A stretch of DNA of 64,000 nt, from assembly GCA_014549065.1 (NCBI GenBank), contig JACDOX010000334.1, positions 70,426 to 134,425 on the forward strand. The letters run 5' to 3'. Both the position numbers and the translations under genes were made by a program. Position 1 is the first letter of the stretch. Each line of letters starts with the position of its first letter. Origin of the DNA: Cardinalis cardinalis. Taxonomy: Eukaryota; Chordata; Aves; Passeriformes; Cardinalidae. Below are positions 25,001 to 37,000 of this stretch, one piece after another. The notes beneath the pieces were generated by a model. The model was not told the origin of the DNA. It searched no databases and was given only the letters and a program-made list of their open reading frames with translations.

Positions 25001-28000
25001 TCTGGGCTGGGGACAAGGTGGGGACTGGGCACAGCTGGGACTCCATGGGCTGGGGGGATTNTCCACCTTCAGGGATCCTGGGATTCTTGTCCTTTGCCTG
25101 GTGTAAAAGGCACATAAGCAAGAAGGGCTTCATAACGAGGTAAATTTTTTTCTCCTTGTAGTTCAGTTTGCAAGTGTGTCACACATGAATTTTCAAGGTA
25201 GAAACTGACACGAAATGAAGGCAATGGTAAACAATGCACAGCTGAAAATAGTGAGAACTTGTGGAGAAGTTGGTTGTGACATTCAGGGTCAGGGTGGCTG
25301 ACTTTTGGCTCCACCAGGGAGTTCTCATTGCAGGATTTACAGGACAGCTGAGTAACTAAGATCAGTATTTTTATCTCCATCCCTTTTGCTGTTTGCCTGT
25401 TTCTACCTTATTGGGCCTACCTCTTGATGATATTGAGCTATGGGCAGCTCCATGAGGGACAGTCTCAAGGTCCTATGCCATTTGGGGGATTTTCTTCATC
25501 ACCTTTTCTGCATAGCTTTCTAAATTTTCTTGGGGAAGTTTCCCGGGGATACAGACATGGCTTTCTTGTGTTTTCTTGGACAAAATTCCAACAAGCGATC
25601 AAAAATAAAGGTAAAATTTAGTTGGTAAGCATGGAGTGTCATTCCCTATTGTGGGTTACCTCCTTGCTCTGATCATTTTCTGATCATTTTTCGTTCACTG
25701 GAAGCTGCTTTTGTTTGCTTTGCATTGTGTCGAGCAGAACAGCCTGGAGTTTCTAATTAGTTACTAAACCATTGGGTCTTTTGCTGAAGGTAGATAAAAA
25801 GAGGCTAAAATAATAGTTTTTGAGTATTGTGTAAGACTTTTCTTGCAAACTTAATTGAACAAAAGAGCACAGATTTTCTTTAGGGATTGAATTCTGCCTT
25901 CATCATGATCCAGACCTTTTCCCTTAAGTTTATATGTATTTTTGACAAATGGGNGAAGTTTTGGCAACTTCTGAAGTGCCACTGTTGATTTGAGCCTAAC
26001 CTAAGGGTTTTTTTAGGAATCGATGAATGGCATTTTATGTAGCACTTTAAAGATGCTTCTTTGTACTGTCTAGGTGTCTTAGTTACAAATTCTTGGAGGC
26101 ATTGAGAAGACTGCCACTACTCTTATATTGAAAAGAGACCTGGAAACATCTTGTTCTGTGTGAATATGCTGGCATTTGAGAAAGGGAAATATTTAATTGC
26201 TTTCCAGAGGGTCATATCCTCATGAGGAGCTGTGGTAATGCCTGTGTTAGCTGAGACAATGCAATTGAGGTAGTTGAGGCTTTTTGTTTTCTTAGACTGA
26301 CATATAGAAAACCTAATTTTGTACTGCTTTTTGTTAATTTTTTTCCCCCAACACATATTTGTAGCCATCAAAATTTCTTCCACATNTAATTTACTTTGTC
26401 AGTTATAAACAGAGTGTTGAAAAAAGGATGCTGCAATCTCACTGCACCCCATGGTCCACTCTCGGTAAATAAGAATTTTATTTGGATGCCAGTACCTAAT
26501 GAAAGGATCTTTTCTGCTGTGATGTTGTCCATTGTTCCTGTCCATAGAGCCCTCTCCTCACATGGGAGATTGTTTGGCTTTTGGATTAAATTGGGATATC
26601 CAGTATATTTTACTGGAACCTCATTATCAGTTCCATATCTGTACTTACTTTTTTCCCCTTCCATTTTATTTGAATTTTCACTATTTNGGTTTCTCTTTAA
26701 TATCCAGGGTGGCAGAACATGCTTTGCTCCTTCTGAGCTACAATTTTGGGCAAGAGGATTTATTCCTGGCAAGTGCTAGTTCCTCTGTCAGTGTCTGCAT
26801 CGGGAAGTCCTGGTTTTGGCTGTCTTCCAGAACTTCTGCTCTTGTGAAAAAATCTCTTTCACCCTCAATACACTGAGGTGTACTTATTACTCTCTCTTAC
26901 AAAATCCTCTACATTTTAAGGCTTTTTTGCATTTAGCTCAAAAACTCTTATGCTTTTTTTTTCATATGAATGCAGTATTAATAAAATTTATTGGACTTCT
27001 CTGCTTTAGCTTATTCCAAAGTCTTAAATTCCCATGTGTGGGAATAAAAACCCTCCTTTCATGCAGGCACAAGTGTGAACTTAATTGGGAAACTGATTTG
27101 AAAAGGAAATATGCTTTTTTAATTTATTGCCAGCTTAGTTGTAATCAATCTCATTCCTCCAGGTCTGCTTACTGCACAGGTGATGTGGGAGAAGATTACG
27201 GAGGAAAATGGGAATAATGCTTTCACCTGGGTCACTGTTTAAGGTGCATGAGGAACTACTGCCCTCTAACTGGCAATTTAAAATTAAAAACAAACAGAAG
27301 CAGCAAAGCTTTCTCTCCGGTTTGCAGGCACACTTTTGCTGTGTATTTTACACAGCATTTTGCNGGTGGTTGTAAGCTCACTGTGGCAGCTCAGAGCTGC
27401 ACTGTGCTGATGCCTTGCTGTTCGTAAAACTGTGTTAGCTGAGGCCTGGTCCTTTAAAAACCAGNATTTTTTGGTTTCTGGTGGGCTGAGAGTGAGGCAG
27501 AGGGTGCATCCAGTACAGACACCCAGTGTGAGCGCCTCAAAAATCACTGAGCTGTGCAGGCTGTCCAGGGGCTGCTCCTGGACCTCCATATCCGTGATGA
27601 TGCCTTGGAGTGGCTGCCTAGAACAGAGGCTGAGTAAGATTGACAGAATAAAGTGGGTATTTATTAAAGGCCNNCAAAAGGTGCATCTTGGGCNGTCAGA
27701 GGCCTCCCGGAGGCTGCACCCTAGATGGACAATGGTCACGAGTTTTTCACTCAATTATAAGTTTGGTCCATTTGCATTTCAGGGGTTAATCCTCCAATTC
27801 CAGCTTCAGCTAATGAAGTCATTTACCCCCAGTTTGCTCCCCCCACATCACTTTTGTTTATACTTTCAGGTCCTGAGGCTGTAGGGTGCCCTTGAGTGTC
27901 AGGCCCAGAGTGATTTTGTCTGACCAAAATGTGAAGACAGTAACTAACATTATGTATGTAGTTTAGAGTTATACCCTAATGCAGTACAGGGTTTGAAAAA

Positions 28001-31000
28001 TATAAAACCCTGCCTGTGCTGTGCCTCAGCTCCATCTGGGCACACAGGGGCCTGCAGAGCCATCCCTCAGCCAGTCACCCAGGCCTGTGGTGTTCCCAGN
28101 AGCTGCTTTTGTTTGCTTTGCATTGTGTGAAGCAGAGCACCCTGGAGTTTCTAATTAGTCACTAAACNGTTGGGTTTAGTAAAGTTGGGTTTAGTTTAGT
28201 TTAAACCCTTTCCAGCAGCCGAATCACCAATCCCTGTTGGTGCAGGCCGGCCTTGGCGCGTGTCCCCAGCTCTCGGCTGGCCCGGCTCGGCCGTGNCTGG
28301 TGGTCACACACCCGGGCCAGGCTCGCGCCTCCAGCTCTCCTGTGTGCCCCTGGCACTGCAGAAACCTGTGGGCTCGTGGTCCCAGCTCCAGAAAGTGGCA
28401 CTGAGAGCTGCAGGGGTGCACACATGGAGTCCCCTCACCAAGGAGAGGAGAGAGAGGTGGGTTTGGTGAGAAGGCATGATGGGTAGTGGTTGTGATGTGC
28501 AGATCATGGCCAGACAAGCGTATTGATCACTGTGCTTACCTGTGATCCTTTATCCCCTTTTATCCCCTTATCTCTGTGTTTTCCAAAGCTTGCTGCTCCT
28601 CAAACCTATTCCATGCCTCCCTGTCTCTGCCTTTTGTTCCTGCACTTCCATAACAAGCCTTGTACAGCCCCAAAATGCTCTTCCCTCTAGCCCATAAAAG
28701 GTTTCACACCCTGTGGTTGCTGGCTGCTCTCAGCCTGAGAGTAGACAAGGAGAGGCTTTCCACAGACTCTGGGCACACTTCGTGGTGGCTTTTCATGAGA
28801 TTCCCTCTGAAAGGGGGCTCCTGCAAAAGAGGGAGAATGATGTTTTACATGGGCAGATAGCAAGAGGATGAGGAAGAATGGTTTTCAACTAAAAACTGGA
28901 CTTAAAATTNATATTGGGAAGGAATTGTTCCGTGGCAGGGTGGGCAGGCCCTGGCACAGGGTGCCCAGAGCAGCTGGGGCTGCCCCTGGATCTTTGGCAA
29001 TGCCCAAGGCCAGGCTGGACATGGGGACAGTGGAAGGTGTCCCTGCTATGGCAGGGGTGGCACTGGGTGGGATTTAATGTCCCTTCAACCCAACCCATGC
29101 CACGAGTCTGTGATTCATGGCTCCTCATGCTTTGAGCCCTTTCTCAGTTTTGCACAGTGGGGTAGGGTGCCATTCTCCTCCAGCTTGTTTGTGGATTAAT
29201 TCCTAAAGGGTTCAGATCTGACCATTCCTAAATGGTCAGGTTTTCCTGGCTGGAGTGCCAGGACAATGGGAGCAGCTGGTTTTGGTGTAAGGCGTGTCTG
29301 GTGAGTGACACGCTGGCTGGTGAGGGGTGTTTCAAGCACAGGCTCCATCCCACACGACAGGCCAGCCTTCCCTGCCTTCACACCCTGCTCCTGAGTGAGC
29401 CATTCCTCGCAGACATGGTTTGGGTGCTTTGGTCGTTGNGCCCACTTTTCCAAAGGCTCTGTCTCCCAGCTGGCACTTTCCCCCCTCAGTTAAAAGGATT
29501 GTGTAGTAAAAACCATTTGGGGTGTGGAGCGCCCTGTGGCTCTGTCTGGCACAGGGATCCCTCAGAACCCTGGATCATACCCCAAGGCACCTTGCTTGGA
29601 GCCACAGGAGTGGATTGGTTATGTTCTAGTGCAGCTTTTACTGTTCCCATCCCTGCTGTGGCTGTGACTGTGCCATTGGGCTTTAAAACCTGTCTGGAGG
29701 CTCTGTCTCCTCTGTTAAGGAGTCCTGCAGCAGCTCANGGTGGGTGTGGGGACAATGCAGGCAATTTCTTCGGCCTTGCAGACAGCCAGAGCCTGGTTTT
29801 CATAAGGAGTGAGTTAGGCTGTGCATTTTGCTTTTCAGGAGGGTGGTTTGATGTGGCCAGNCCAAATGCCTGCTTCTCCAGCAGCCTGAGCAGCTTTAGT
29901 GCAATTAGCATGGACTGCTCCAATGAACCATAACTCTGGTCTCGTTCTGGGACAAAACTCAAAAGTATTTGCTGGTAGCACCACTGGTATCCTGGCTTGC
30001 TGCCAGAGGCTAAAATTTCTCCAGTTTTCCTAGGTTTTCTGAGTATGTCAGACTAAATGGTGCAGCACTTTTTATCAGGGTTTTATTAATTTCTTCCTCC
30101 CTCTATGTGGTGGGTAATGGTCAGTCAGAGGTTCTTGAAATACCTGGTTTGAGCCCNGTTCCTGCAGATGATGGTAGTAGACAGGTTCGTCCTCAGCTTT
30201 CAGGATGTTTTAGACATTACAGAATTGCTTCCCTCAGAAAAATAATAAAAAGTCATATAAGCTGTGGTTTGCAGCAGTTGTTTCTTTCTATTAAACGATA
30301 CCCTAGACAAAAAAACAGACCTAGACTGGCTGCTTACAAGTTGTTTTATATATTTTTCTGTGTTGCATTGACATCTGAACGTTTTGGTACAATTTTATGT
30401 AATACAAATGTGTAAAAAATCTTACAAGGATTTTTTATAGATGTGTGTTCATGTCAGTGTTGACACCCTGTCCTCTTGTAAGGCTCCTGGGATTACTCTG
30501 GATGTTCAGATTAACACATTTGGACATGGTGATCTCTACTCAGGCATGCAGAGAGATGGATGGAAGGGGCTGTTGGAAGAATGTGAGGTTTATTCCAAAA
30601 GCTTCTGATTTTTCCTTTCCCAGCAGTACTTTTGAGAAGGAAAATGGATTTAGCCTATTATAAGTTAGTGTAGGTGTACACAGTCTTTTCTAATTAACTC
30701 TTCTTCGTACTGCTAATTATGGGAGTGAAGGAGATGTTGTTTGGTTTCCAGGCTGAGTCTGACGTTTTAGACAGCCAAAGCCCCCCCACTGAATTGCTTT
30801 AAGAGCATCTCAAAAGAACAAAATCTTCAGTCTTCCAGAGCAAAGTTTCTTGTTCCCTAGTAAAGCAAAGCTTTCCAGCTTAATGCATTTAAAGAATCCA
30901 AGAAATACACATAAATTTCTTTCCCTAAAGGAAGAAACAAAAAAGTGAAAGAGAAGCTCTGTATGTAACAATATATTGGATCCTACATCAGCAGTTCATC

Positions 31001-34000
31001 CTTGTGAGTCTATATCCTACTATTTTCCTCAGTTTGAATAAAATCAAAGTGAAACCACTCAAATTCTGTATTGAAAACAATTGGTAGCAAAACTTCTAGA
31101 ATATTTTGAAAAGGATAAATAAAAAAAGAGAGTGTTTCACCTGTCTGGGTTTGGTTTTAGGTGGNAAACACTATTTATATTAAATTTAAATCAAAGCATT
31201 TTATTACATATGTTACATATATTTTTATCTTAATATTGTAAAACAATTAGTGCTAACTCAGACATGATTAGTGCTTTTGATTCAGACAACATTTAGAATG
31301 TACAAATGCCTTTTTAGGGTGCAAAGAGGTGAAGTACTGTGGTTTCTGAAGAAAAACCCCAGAATTCTTGCAAAACAAAAAAAAAAAAAAAGAAAAATTT
31401 TGAAGACCTAATCTCATACTTTACTGCTGTTTCTTGCACAGCTGAATGATAAGTGAGTTGCTTCATGATGGATTTATTTATGTGTGGTTTTTACTTCTTG
31501 GAAGAGGTGCCCTGACCTTCCTTTTTCCAGTGTATTGTTTACTTCTGCAGCAGTCAAAATATAATAGCAAATGTAATAGAATTAAATTTCCTTTTATTCT
31601 TTTTATAGTCTGTACAAGGAAAAAAACTTTTATTTTACGACAGCTGTGGGAACTTATTCTAATTATTTAAAATCCAAGCTTGTTTTCCAGGTTAGGTGTT
31701 GAATTCAAGAGCTGTGGTTAATATTGGCCCCCTCCAGTGTGGAGGTGCACTAACACTGATTGAAACACAAGTAAATATTTACAGAAAAACCACATGGTAG
31801 ACGATGCACATTTCTGCAATTTTAGGAACCTCATGGTATTTAATAGCAAATATTCATTGTTTTATGAGTGCTGTAACAAGCAGGAAGATATTTAAAGGGA
31901 AGAGATTTGCAATCACAAAGTTCCTTCTNTTAAATGCTGTGCTCAAACTCAGCAATGGAAAAAGATGTGATATCAAATAGTGAGGGATCCCTTGCCAATG
32001 ATTTAGGGCCTCCATTCTGCTGTGTTTTGTTTGGTCTTCATCTTGTAAATTTCCATAATTCTCAGAGGAACAACCTTCCTAAAACTCGGGGTAAGAGGCA
32101 GCAAANTGTCTTGATTTTGCTGCTCCAGGGTCAGTCTGGTGAAGATGCTGCATAGGGAGAAACTGCTTTCTCCTCTGCCTGAGGCCAGGAAGCATTTCTG
32201 ACATGGTGCTCTGATTGTGGCATCTGATTGCACTAGGGATATTGTCCCTTTGCAGGGAAAAGCTGCCCAAGAGCTAAAAGAAAGACTGATACTGTGGTTC
32301 CTGATACTGATTGGATTAAAGGCATTTATTTCAGTAATTTTAAAAAGGCCTAAAAAATAAAACATGTGTTAGCACACTAAAATGACAGTTTTGATGGGAA
32401 TTCTTCCATAAATTGATCTGGCAGATGGAGAGGAATAGTTCTGATGAAGTGCTACATGCTCCCCCAAGTCCTCCCAAAAGATGGGAAAAAAATCAAGACC
32501 TNAAAATACATAAAACAAATTGAATTTACCGAGTTCTTTGGCCAAGCATGAGAATTAGAAGCTCATAAAAAGTGCAGTTATCTTGCTCAGGGTAGCTGAA
32601 TATTGTGAAACTGGGTACTGTTGCAGCAGTGTCTAAAGCAGGATGTTAAACTGCTTCAGTTTGNATGATTTGGTGATTATGATTTGGGTGGTTTATGATC
32701 AAGCTGCACATTATAACCTAAGCCAAACAAGCATGGCTNTGCAGCCTTATTGCCACTGGGGCTATGTTATCTCTCCATGTCCCNTGAGGAGGTCGTGATG
32801 CCTGGAGAGGACACCTAGAAGAGAGGCTAAGNAGAATAAAAACATAAAGTACGTGTTTATTAAAAATATATTAGGCTGGAAAAGGATTGTTTTCTNTAAG
32901 TAAACTGTGAGGAGATATAACACTTTATCTGAAGTTCAGAGTTATATACTGATGCAGTACAGAATCTGGAAAATATGAAAGCTAAATCTTAAGGCATCAT
33001 TTCCCCCGTTTAGAGGCTTGACAAAGCCTCTACCTTGTCAAGTTTCTATTCTAAATGTCTACTAATAACAGGTATTTAATAATAGCTAAATATCTAACAA
33101 CAGTAAATGTCTGACAGTAGTTAGATATCTAACAGTAGTAAATATCTAACAACAGTAAACATATAACAATAATAAATATCTAACAATAGTTATGTTTTGC
33201 ACAGTTGGCTATCATGCTAAGAAGAATAATGATTATTATGTGTGGCATTCACATTTTCTGAAAAATGCTTTCACCCAGGATTTTTCTCCTGGGAAGCTGA
33301 GAAGCCTCAGAGAAAAGGCAAACAATTCTTATCTCATTTGCTTCTTTTGTGTTGTGCTCACATGTAGAATATGTTTGGAGATTGTTTACCAGAGGTGATT
33401 GTTNCATTGGATTCTGCTGTGAGTCGTTTTGTCTCATTNGCCAGTCAGGGCCAAGCTGTGTTGGGACTCTGGAGAGAGTTTACATTATTATTATCTTTTT
33501 AGCATTGTGTAACTATCCTTTCTGTATTCTTTAGTATAGTTTAGTATAGTATTCTTTAATATAATATAGTATCATAAAATAATAAATTAGCCTTCTGAGA
33601 ACATGGAACCAGATTTATCATTCCTTCCTTCATTGGGGCACCCTGCAAATACAATAATTATGANCAGGTCTTTAGGCATAAAAGAGGAATCATGTAAAAC
33701 ATGTTTTCACCTAAACCAGTCTCTGTTTTTGCAGTTGTTTCAGAAGCAGAATCCTTCTTAAAGTAAACNCACTAAAACCCAGCATGTGGCTGTTTTTAGT
33801 GACCTGTTCTTTCCCTGGCAGCTACTCGGACATCCTGATTGAGCGGGAGGTGCTGATGCAGAAGTACATCCACCTGGTGCAGATTGTGGAGACCGAGAAG
33901 GTGGCAGCCAACCAGCTCCGGCACCAGCTGGAGGACCAGGACACGGAGATCGAGAGGCTCAAGTCGGAGGTGAGTGCCAGAGCCAGGCACTCACTGGCTG

Positions 34001-37000
34001 GAGCCTTCTGCTGGGTGCATGGCTGTGGGGATGCCTTTGGAGGCTCCTAGAGCAGAGCTAGACAGAGTTGAAGGAATAAAGTGGGGATTTATTGACAGTN
34101 CTTCAAAGGACACACCTTGGNCAGTACAAGAGCCTGGCCGTGGCTCCACCCAAGGTGTATAGCAGAATCAGGAGCCCTTGATGCAGGGAGTGATTGGCAT
34201 CTCACTCCATTGATTCAGAATGCTGAACAATTGCTTTATTAAAACTATATTACATTATATTATACTNTACTATATTAAAGACATACTACTCTAAAGAATA
34301 CTAAAAGAATGCTAAAAAAATACTAAAGAAAAACCCATGACTTTCTCAGACAGACAGGACACAGCTTTGACCCAATAGGCCAATTAATATAAACAACCAT
34401 CAACAGAATTGNATTAAGAACTCCCTTCAGGTAAACAATCTTCCTAACACATTCCACATGTGCAAAAACAACAAGAGCAGAGAATAGAGATAAGAATTGT
34501 TTTCTCTTTCTCTGAGGTTCCTTGTTGCAATTCCCAGGAAATATCCTTGGGAAGTTGTGCCTGCCTGCTGTCTATGAAGAGAGCTGTGGCTACCAAGGTG
34601 CACCCAAGATGGACCCCAAGTCANGAGTTGTCACACTTTGATGAGTTCTGGCCCATTTCCATATTGGGGTTCAGTGTCCAATCCCAGCTCCAGGTGGTGC
34701 ACTCCCACCCTCCCAGGCTGCTCTCCTCCATTCCCTGTTGTTTGCACTTTTTGGGCTGAAGCTGCGGCGGTGTTCTTGGTTCTGGGGCTGGAAAAGGATT
34801 GTTCTGTGTGCCTGGGCTGTGAGGAGAGCAGCTGACACTTTATATGGAGTTCAGAGCTACATCCTAATGTAGTGNAGAATCTGGAAAATATGAAAGCTCA
34901 AACTTAAGGCATCAGTGATATTCAGTATTTCTGTAGTATTCTGTGAAAATGACAGAACCCAGTGAGGTTAATATATAACAGTCCCCCAGTGACTCCTTAG
35001 AATAATAATTTTCTTTGAAATATTGAGGTCTGTTGGGCNGATTAGGTTGCTTTTCCTGACATCCTGTCATGCTTTCATCCCCCTAAGATGACACACTGCT
35101 TTGCTGAGTGATTTCACTCTTTCTTCCTTGCCTTTAGGTTTGAGTTTGGCTGTGATGGGGTTAAGAACTGTCCAAGACTGCTCTGATTCCCTGGATGTTG
35201 TTAAAAACCTTGTTGCAGTCCCAAGCTGATAAAGCCCAAAAGGCACAGTTAGTTTTGGGGGCAGAACCTGCTGGTTCTGGGTCCCCCTTCCAGCTGGACA
35301 GGGATCTGTACTGGCCTGAAGTGCGCCAGTCCCTGTCCCCAAACGTGTGCTGGTCATTCTGTGCCCCTTCCACAGGCTGGGAGAAGGGGAAATTGTTGTT
35401 CTGGTAGTTCTCCAACCAAGGATTTCCTTAACTCGAGGAAGCATTTAATGAGTGTTTGGTTTTGTCAGATTGTAGCACTGAATAAAACAAAGGAAAAAAT
35501 GCGACCTTATCAAGGCAACCAGGAAGATGAAGATCCAGATATTAAAAAAATTAAGAAGGTAAACATGAAGTATTTTGTGCTTAAAGGGAGGAGGGGTGGG
35601 ATGAGGCGTGTGCTTCCATTTTTTGGTCCAATTTTTTTTGTTGTTTTTTTTTAAGTACAGTAGAACAGCAAGTTTTTCTTTGCCCTGCCCCTACTTAAAT
35701 CTCTTCAATTACATGNATTTTTGTGCCACACTTAATCTTGTAATGCATTTGCATGAAATCCTTATGGGACATGTCTGGTTTCTGGCTTTTTCTGGGGTGT
35801 GCAGTCTGAGCCAGGGTCAGCCCTGAGCTGGTAACTTGGTGTGAGTTTTCCTTTTCGTGTAGATTAACCATTGTTGCAGAAGCTGGGAATGCCCCTTTTA
35901 GTAGCAAGAGAGCTTTGAATCTGTATGTAATTCACTGTATTCTGTGTCTTGGTCATTTTGTCAGCTGGGCCCCTTTTATTTTAAGTTATTTCTTCAGAGT
36001 AAACTGATACCAGTGAAATTTTGCACTTCGCATTCAAGATGAATGATCTCCGCATTAAGACCAGGGCACAGACATAATGAAATTTCCTGTGATCAGATGT
36101 AGACCTCTTCTGTAATCTTTAATCCACTTGCAACTTCAATAAATATTGTGCTTAGTTAGATTTTTCTGTGACATAGAGGTGCTTTTTAAGAGTGCCAAAC
36201 ACCTGTCTTTTTGAATACCGTATCTGTTACCTTGGTGTCTGATACCAAGCAATGTATTGATACTTAACTTTAAATACCCATACCAAGTGTTACCTATTCA
36301 AAATGGAAAGCAAAGTGAGCTTAAAAAATCATTTAAGAATTCTGCCAATAATGATATTGAGTCNGTGGTGGAATGTGTTACCTGGAGTTATTGCAGAATA
36401 TCTTTGGGGTATAAGAGAAATGTTCTGGGGGGAGGAAGAAGGAACTGCACTCATGCTGATGGGAAGGGGACAACACTCCAGCTTGCAGTGGAAGATTCCC
36501 TGCTATGTATGCCGTGTTTTACAGTCTGTTTCCTGGCAACAATTATGACCCTTAACAAACAGAAATGTAGAATATATTTAATTACAGAACAATTATATAT
36601 CAATAAGGGAACATTTTTATTTTTGAGCAAAGACTTTTAATTTTGAGAGTTGTTTCTACAGTGAAGAGCTTATGATAAGTCACGAAATATGTTTTTTTAA
36701 CTTTCTTTTCCTGCGTGATCCCTTTTTAGGTTCAGAGCTTTATGCGGGGCTGGCTGTGCAGAAGAAAATGGAAAACCATTGTCCAAGACTATATTTGTTC
36801 TCCTCATGCAGAGAGCATGAGGAAGAGGAACCAGATAGTTTTCAACATGGTGGAGGCTGAGTCTGAGTACGTGCACCAGCTTTATGTCCTGGTGAACTGC
36901 TTCCTGCGGCCCCTGAGGATGGCAGCGAGCTCCAAGAAGCCGCCCATCAGCCACGATGATGTCAGCAGCATTTTCCTCAACAGGTATAGGGGACCTTCTT

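Larger units (their letters stand above)
22016..33821 (+). other. RASGRF2: RASGRF2 intron 2 (11.8 kb)
   Basis: GT-AG intron. It holds five copies or fragments of two LTR families (23590-24031, 24226-24656, 27598-28007, 32796-32999, 33239-33656), CR1 3' ends at 24790-25092 and 28905-29110, a 17-bp tandem array at 33087-33189, and a 75-bp duplicate shared by 25703-25777 and 28101-28175. In 22020-23580, 25100-27590, 28180-28900 and 29120-32790 I see nothing coding. Confidence 0.9.
33970..35468 (+). other. RASGRF2: RASGRF2 intron 3 (1.5 kb)
   Basis: More than half is LTR sequence: a first LTR at 34029-34914 that is split by a second, oppositely oriented LTR at 34156-34594. The rest (34920-35468) shows no gene or repeat that I recognise. 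Confidence 0.88.

Noticed and set aside
24657..27597. Possible provirus interior between two similar LTRs.
   Set aside because: No gag, pol or env similarity, no primer binding site or polypurine tract recognised, and the interval contains a CR1 end; two separate solo LTRs are more likely.
33087..33189. Regular spacing suggestive of a CRISPR-like array.
   Set aside because: The units are contiguous with no unique spacers and the genome is vertebrate; it is a minisatellite.
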